Of a stretch of DNA of 64,000 bases, positions 61,450 to 64,000 are shown in pieces. Location: assembly GCA_024643325.1 (NCBI GenBank), contig JAHEND010000006.1:1-64000 (forward strand), in the 5' to 3' direction. Within the stretch, counting starts at the first letter, position 1. Every line of letters begins with the position of its first letter. The DNA comes from Sediminicola sp. (lineage in GTDB: Bacteria > Bacteroidota > Bacteroidia > Flavobacteriales > Flavobacteriaceae). Under the pieces are notes generated by a model. That model searched no databases. It was not told where the DNA came from and saw only the letters and a list, made by a program, of their open reading frames with translations. A program made the position numbers and the translations under genes.

Positions 61450-61502
61450 GGGAAAGATGTTAAATTGCTTGGTCTAAGTTAGTGATAACGAAGGTAATAA
61501 AT

Positions 61503-63035
61503 TTAATGTTTAAAATGGCGGGTTCCAGTGAGTACCATGGCAATTTTATTTTCATTGCAATAATCTATACTCAATTGGTCTTTGATAGAACCTCCAGGTT
61601 GAATCACACTTGTAATTCCAGCATTTCCTGCAATTTCTACACAGTCAGGGAAAGGGAAAAAAGCATCGCTAGCCATTGCAGCTCCATTTAAGTCAAATGA
61701 AAAACTGTTGGCTTTGTGAATGGCCTGATTTAAAGCGTCTACACGAGAAGTTTGTCCGGTTCCACTAGCACAAAGTTGCTTGTTTTTAGCTAAAACAATG
61801 GTGTTAGACTTGGTGTGCTTACACAATTTTGAAGCAAATATCAAGTCTTCTAAAGCGGCTGCATCTGGTTGTGTATCTGTTACATATTGCAAGTCTTTTA
61901 GTGCGTCGGTAATGCCGTCTTTTTCCTGCAATAAAAAGCCATTTAAACAAGTGCGTAATTGTGTTTGAGGCATTTCAACCTCGTTTTGAATCAGGAGAAT
62001 TCTATTCTTTTTTTCTTGAAGTAATTCTTGTGCTTCATCAGAAAATCCTGGTGCAATAACTACTTCACAGAACAAACTATGAATTTCTTTAGCAGTTTCT
62101 ATGTCTATAAGTCTGTTGGCGATTAATACCCCTCCAAAAGCAGACACTGGATCTCCGGCTAGTGCGTCTTTGTAGGCGGTTACTAAGCTTTCTCTAGTGG
62201 CTAGACCGCAGGCATTGTTGTGCTTTAAAATAGCAAAAGTAGGGTCGTCTTCTTTGAATTCACCCATTAATTGTACCGCTGCATCTACGTCTAAGAGATT
62301 ATTGTAAGAGAGTTCTTTGCCGTGAAGTTTGGTAAACATCGCCTCAAAATCTCCAAAAAACACCCCTTTTTGGTGTGGATTCTCTCCATATCGAAGTACC
62401 TGACCTTTTGTTTCAGATATTTTTAATTTATCTATCTGGGAGCCGCCATTGAAATAATTGAATATTGCGGTGTCATAGTGGGAAGAGGTGTTAAAAGATC
62501 GCGTTGCAAAATCTTTTCGCTGCTCTAAAGTTGTCGCTCCATCTTGCGTTTTTAAAATAGCTAAAAAATCTGTGTAATCTGCCCTATCAGAGACACAAAT
62601 AACATCTTTATAATTTTTTGCAGCCGCTCTAATGAGCGAAATACCACCAATGTCTATCTTTTCAATAATATCTTGTTCACTAGCACCACTGGCAACAGTT
62701 TTTTCAAAAGGGTATAAATCTACAATAACAATGTCTAATTGAGGAATTTCAAATTCTTTTAATTGTGCCATATCCCCTTCATAATCCTGTCTGTTTAGAA
62801 TGCCACCAAATACTTTTGGGTGAAGTGTTTTTACACGACCTCCTAAAATAGAGGGGTAGCTTGTTAGGTCTTCTACAGCAACTACTGGAATCCCCATTTC
62901 TTTTATGAAGGTTTCGGTACCTCCTGTAGAATACAAAGTTACCCCTTGAGCGTGTAAGGTTTCTACAATAGGACCAAGTCCGTCTTTATGAAATACTGAA
63001 ATTAGGGCTGCGGAGGCTTTTTTTGAACTACTCAT
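61503..63035 (-). CDS. purH: Bifunctional AICAR formyltransferase/IMP cyclohydrolase
   Basis: This 510-residue enzyme performs the last two steps of IMP synthesis. The N-terminal IMP cyclohydrolase domain has LYSTGGTETFIKEMGIPVVAVEDLTSYPSILGGRVKTLHPKVFGGIL and DLYPFEKTVA. The C-terminal formyltransferase domain has LRYGENPHQKG, KHNNACGLATRE (catalytic Lys-His), DPVSAFGGVLIAN and SDAFFPFPDCVEIAGNAGITSVIQPGGSIKD, ending GTRHFKH. Length is near the family average. It precedes mreB on the same strand by 53 bases. Confidence 0.96.
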   Translation of the reverse strand: MSSSKKASAALISVFHKDGLGPIVETLHAQGVTLYSTGGTETFIKEMGIPVVAVEDLTSYPSILGGRVKTLHPKVFGGILNRQDYEGDMAQLKEFEIPQLDIVIVDLYPFEKTVASGASEQDIIEKIDIGGISLIRAAAKNYKDVICVSDRADYTDFLAILKTQDGATTLEQRKDFATRSFNTSSHYDTAIFNYFNGGSQIDKLKISETKGQVLRYGENPHQKGVFFGDFEAMFTKLHGKELSYNNLLDVDAAVQLMGEFKEDDPTFAILKHNNACGLATRESLVTAYKDALAGDPVSAFGGVLIANRLIDIETAKEIHSLFCEVVIAPGFSDEAQELLQEKKNRILLIQNEVEMPQTQLRTCLNGFLLQEKDGITDALKDLQYVTDTQPDAAALEDLIFASKLCKHTKSNTIVLAKNKQLCASGTGQTSRVDALNQAIHKANSFSFDLNGAAMASDAFFPFPDCVEIAGNAGITSVIQPGGSIKDQLSIDYCNENKIAMVLTGTRHFKH

Positions 63036-63080
63036 GCGTTTGGAATTAAAAGGATATAGAAGAATTAATGAATAATATTT

Positions 63081-63530
63081 TTAAATAAATGAAGCAACAC
63101 CTTTACAGATATATTCAAGAAAGGTTACGTCTTCTTTTGTAAATGGGTCTATGGTTTCAGAGTCAATGTCTATTTGGCCAATGTTCTCTCCATTCACAAA
63201 TATAGGGATAACAATTTCAGACTTTACTGAAATACTGCAGGCAATATAATTATCTTGTGCTGTAACATCTGGCACTACAAAATTTTCATTACTTAGGGCT
63301 ACTTGACCACATATACCCTTGCCAAAAGGAATTACAGTATGCTCTGTTGGCGCTCCAACATAGGGTCCAAGTAAAAGCTCTTCTTTTTCGCCATTTCTAA
63401 AATAAAATCCTACCCAATTATAATGGGGAATATTTTTTTCTAATAAAGCGCATATGGTTTTTAGCTTGGTTTCACTATCGTGAGAACTAACAAAAATGGT
63501 GTCTAATTTAGGATAGAGTTCAGTAAACAT
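63081..63530 (-). CDS. GAF-domain protein, free methionine-R-sulfoxide reductase-like
   Basis: This 149-residue single GAF domain resembles fRMsr (MsrC/YebR). GKGICGQVALSNENFVVPDV and IACSISVKSEIVIPI carry Cys74 and Cys98, 24 residues apart, as are Cys94 and Cys118 of the E. coli enzyme. The position of the third E. coli cysteine (Cys84) is His64 here. It probably reduces free methionine-(R)-sulfoxide, but the missing cysteine means activity should be tested. It lies 45 bases upstream of purH in the same direction. Confidence 0.82.
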   Translation of the reverse strand: MFTELYPKLDTIFVSSHDSETKLKTICALLEKNIPHYNWVGFYFRNGEKEELLLGPYVGAPTEHTVIPFGKGICGQVALSNENFVVPDVTAQDNYIACSISVKSEIVIPIFVNGENIGQIDIDSETIDPFTKEDVTFLEYICKGVASFI

Positions 63531-63621
63531 ATTCTTATTTTCTTAAATGCGCGATCAAACACAGGCTTTTTAAGCGTTTGAATCAAAGGACAAAAATACG
63601 TTCTTTTTCTCGGTTTTTTTG

Positions 63622-63629
63622 TACTTTTG
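63622..63629 (+). promoter_or_regulatory. Candidate -7 promoter box for the HYC/CC/PP-type gene
   Basis: TACTTTTG matches TAnnTTTG exactly and ends 4 bases before the GTG start, so the transcript would be nearly leaderless. No -33 TTTG at the usual spacing was seen. Confidence 0.4.
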
Positions 63630-63633
63630 AAGA

Positions 63634-64000
63634 GTGAAAAATAGACTTTCTATATTCATTTCTGGTCTTTTGGCACTCTTTGTTTTAGGAGCGTCAACTT
63701 CATGGACTTTTGACACCCATTATTGTGGTTCTATAAAAATAGATTCAGCGCTGTTTGGCACCCCAGAAACTTGTGGCATGGAGATGGGAGAAGCTGGCGA
63801 ATTCTCAAAACCTTCTTGTTGCAATGAAATTGCTGAGGTGGTTGAGCCTACAACTTTATTTAAACAGGCTGTTGAAGCTATCTTTATTCCTGTGTTGGCA
63901 GACTATGTACTTCAAACTGAATTTAAGTTTGATGTAGTTTCTAGGATTAGCCCCATTGTAAAGCAACTTTTATTTGAGCCTCCTCCGCCCAATCAGGGCC
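63634..64000 (+). CDS. HYC/CC/PP-type exported small protein (partial, runs off the window)
   Basis: A GTG at 63634 opens a frame that continues to the window edge (about 122 residues seen). It has an N-terminal hydrophobic signal (LSIFISGLLALFVLGASTSW), then THYCGSIKIDSALFG, SCCNEIAEVV and a Pro-rich EPPPPNQG near the visible end, matching the flavobacterial HYC_CC_PP pattern. These proteins often sit near metal or TonB-receptor genes, and their function is unknown. No in-frame ATG lies near the beginning, so GTG is the likely start. The 3' end is not visible. Confidence 0.75.
   Translation, partial: MKNRLSIFISGLLALFVLGASTSWTFDTHYCGSIKIDSALFGTPETCGMEMGEAGEFSKPSCCNEIAEVVEPTTLFKQAVEAIFIPVLADYVLQTEFKFDVVSRISPIVKQLLFEPPPPNQG

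Noticed and set aside
1-64000. Mobile elements, CRISPR arrays or prophage
   Set aside because: No transposase, integrase, terminal repeats or regularly spaced repeats were seen on either strand.

Overview
This is an AT-rich chromosomal segment from a member of Bacteroidota, almost certainly a flavobacterium (Flavobacteriaceae). The evidence is a SusC-type TonB receptor, promoter boxes of the TAnnTTTG type, a class II HMG-CoA reductase mevalonate route, an N-acylornithine carbamoyltransferase arginine pathway, Bacteroidota-style lipoprotein signals (LptC, GH32, S41 protease) and a HYC/CC/PP-type small exported protein. No phage, insertion sequence, CRISPR array or rRNA is visible. The only RNA gene found is tRNA-Phe.

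Layout. 1-7.5 kb: a maltose/alpha-glucan locus with a divergent SusC receptor (cut by the window edge), a LacI regulator, beta-phosphoglucomutase and maltose phosphorylase, followed by a tightly packed glycerophosphodiesterase and a BaiN/HI0933-type flavoprotein. 7.5-12.1 kb: TspO, then mevalonate diphosphate decarboxylase, mevalonate kinase, a UbiA-type prenyltransferase and a pseudouridine synthase. 12.2-21.6 kb: one long minus-strand arginine operon (GNAT acyltransferase, argG, argC, a proC-like gene, argD, argF', argB, argE, argH), preceded by a tiny open frame with four tandem Arg codons that looks like an attenuation leader peptide. 21.7-28.5 kb: three membrane or polyprenyl glycosyltransferases plus a polyferredoxin/FAD-reductase pair. 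28.6-33.9 kb: a GH113-like enzyme, a purine nucleoside phosphorylase with a TIGR04282-type glycosyltransferase, a GH32 fructanase and small exported proteins.

34-42 kb: tRNA-Phe, then coaX, an outer-membrane protein, a TPR protein, lptC, a small membrane protein, a CNNM/CorC protein and PpiD, mostly abutting and apparently one envelope-related operon. 42-44.4 kb: a 'GYDIA' GHMP kinase with HMG-CoA reductase. This is the second mevalonate locus and probably supplies phosphomevalonate kinase. 44.5-53.7 kb: a DPP-IV-like peptidase, a POT peptide transporter, a broken comEC remnant, lpxB, a small membrane protein, surE and an S41 protease. 53.7-64 kb: selO, msrA, the rod-shape operon (mreB-mreC-mreD-mrdA-rodA), purH, a GAF/fRMsr protein and the start of a HYC/CC/PP-type exported protein.

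The most notable items are the putative arginine leader peptide (MVVPAPRRRRP), the Ala90 specificity residue in ArgF' pointing to succinylated arginine intermediates, a near-perfect LacI operator between susC and lacI, the probable phosphomevalonate kinase, and the comEC relic split by an in-frame TAG. All calls come from reading the sequence. No database search or computation was run.
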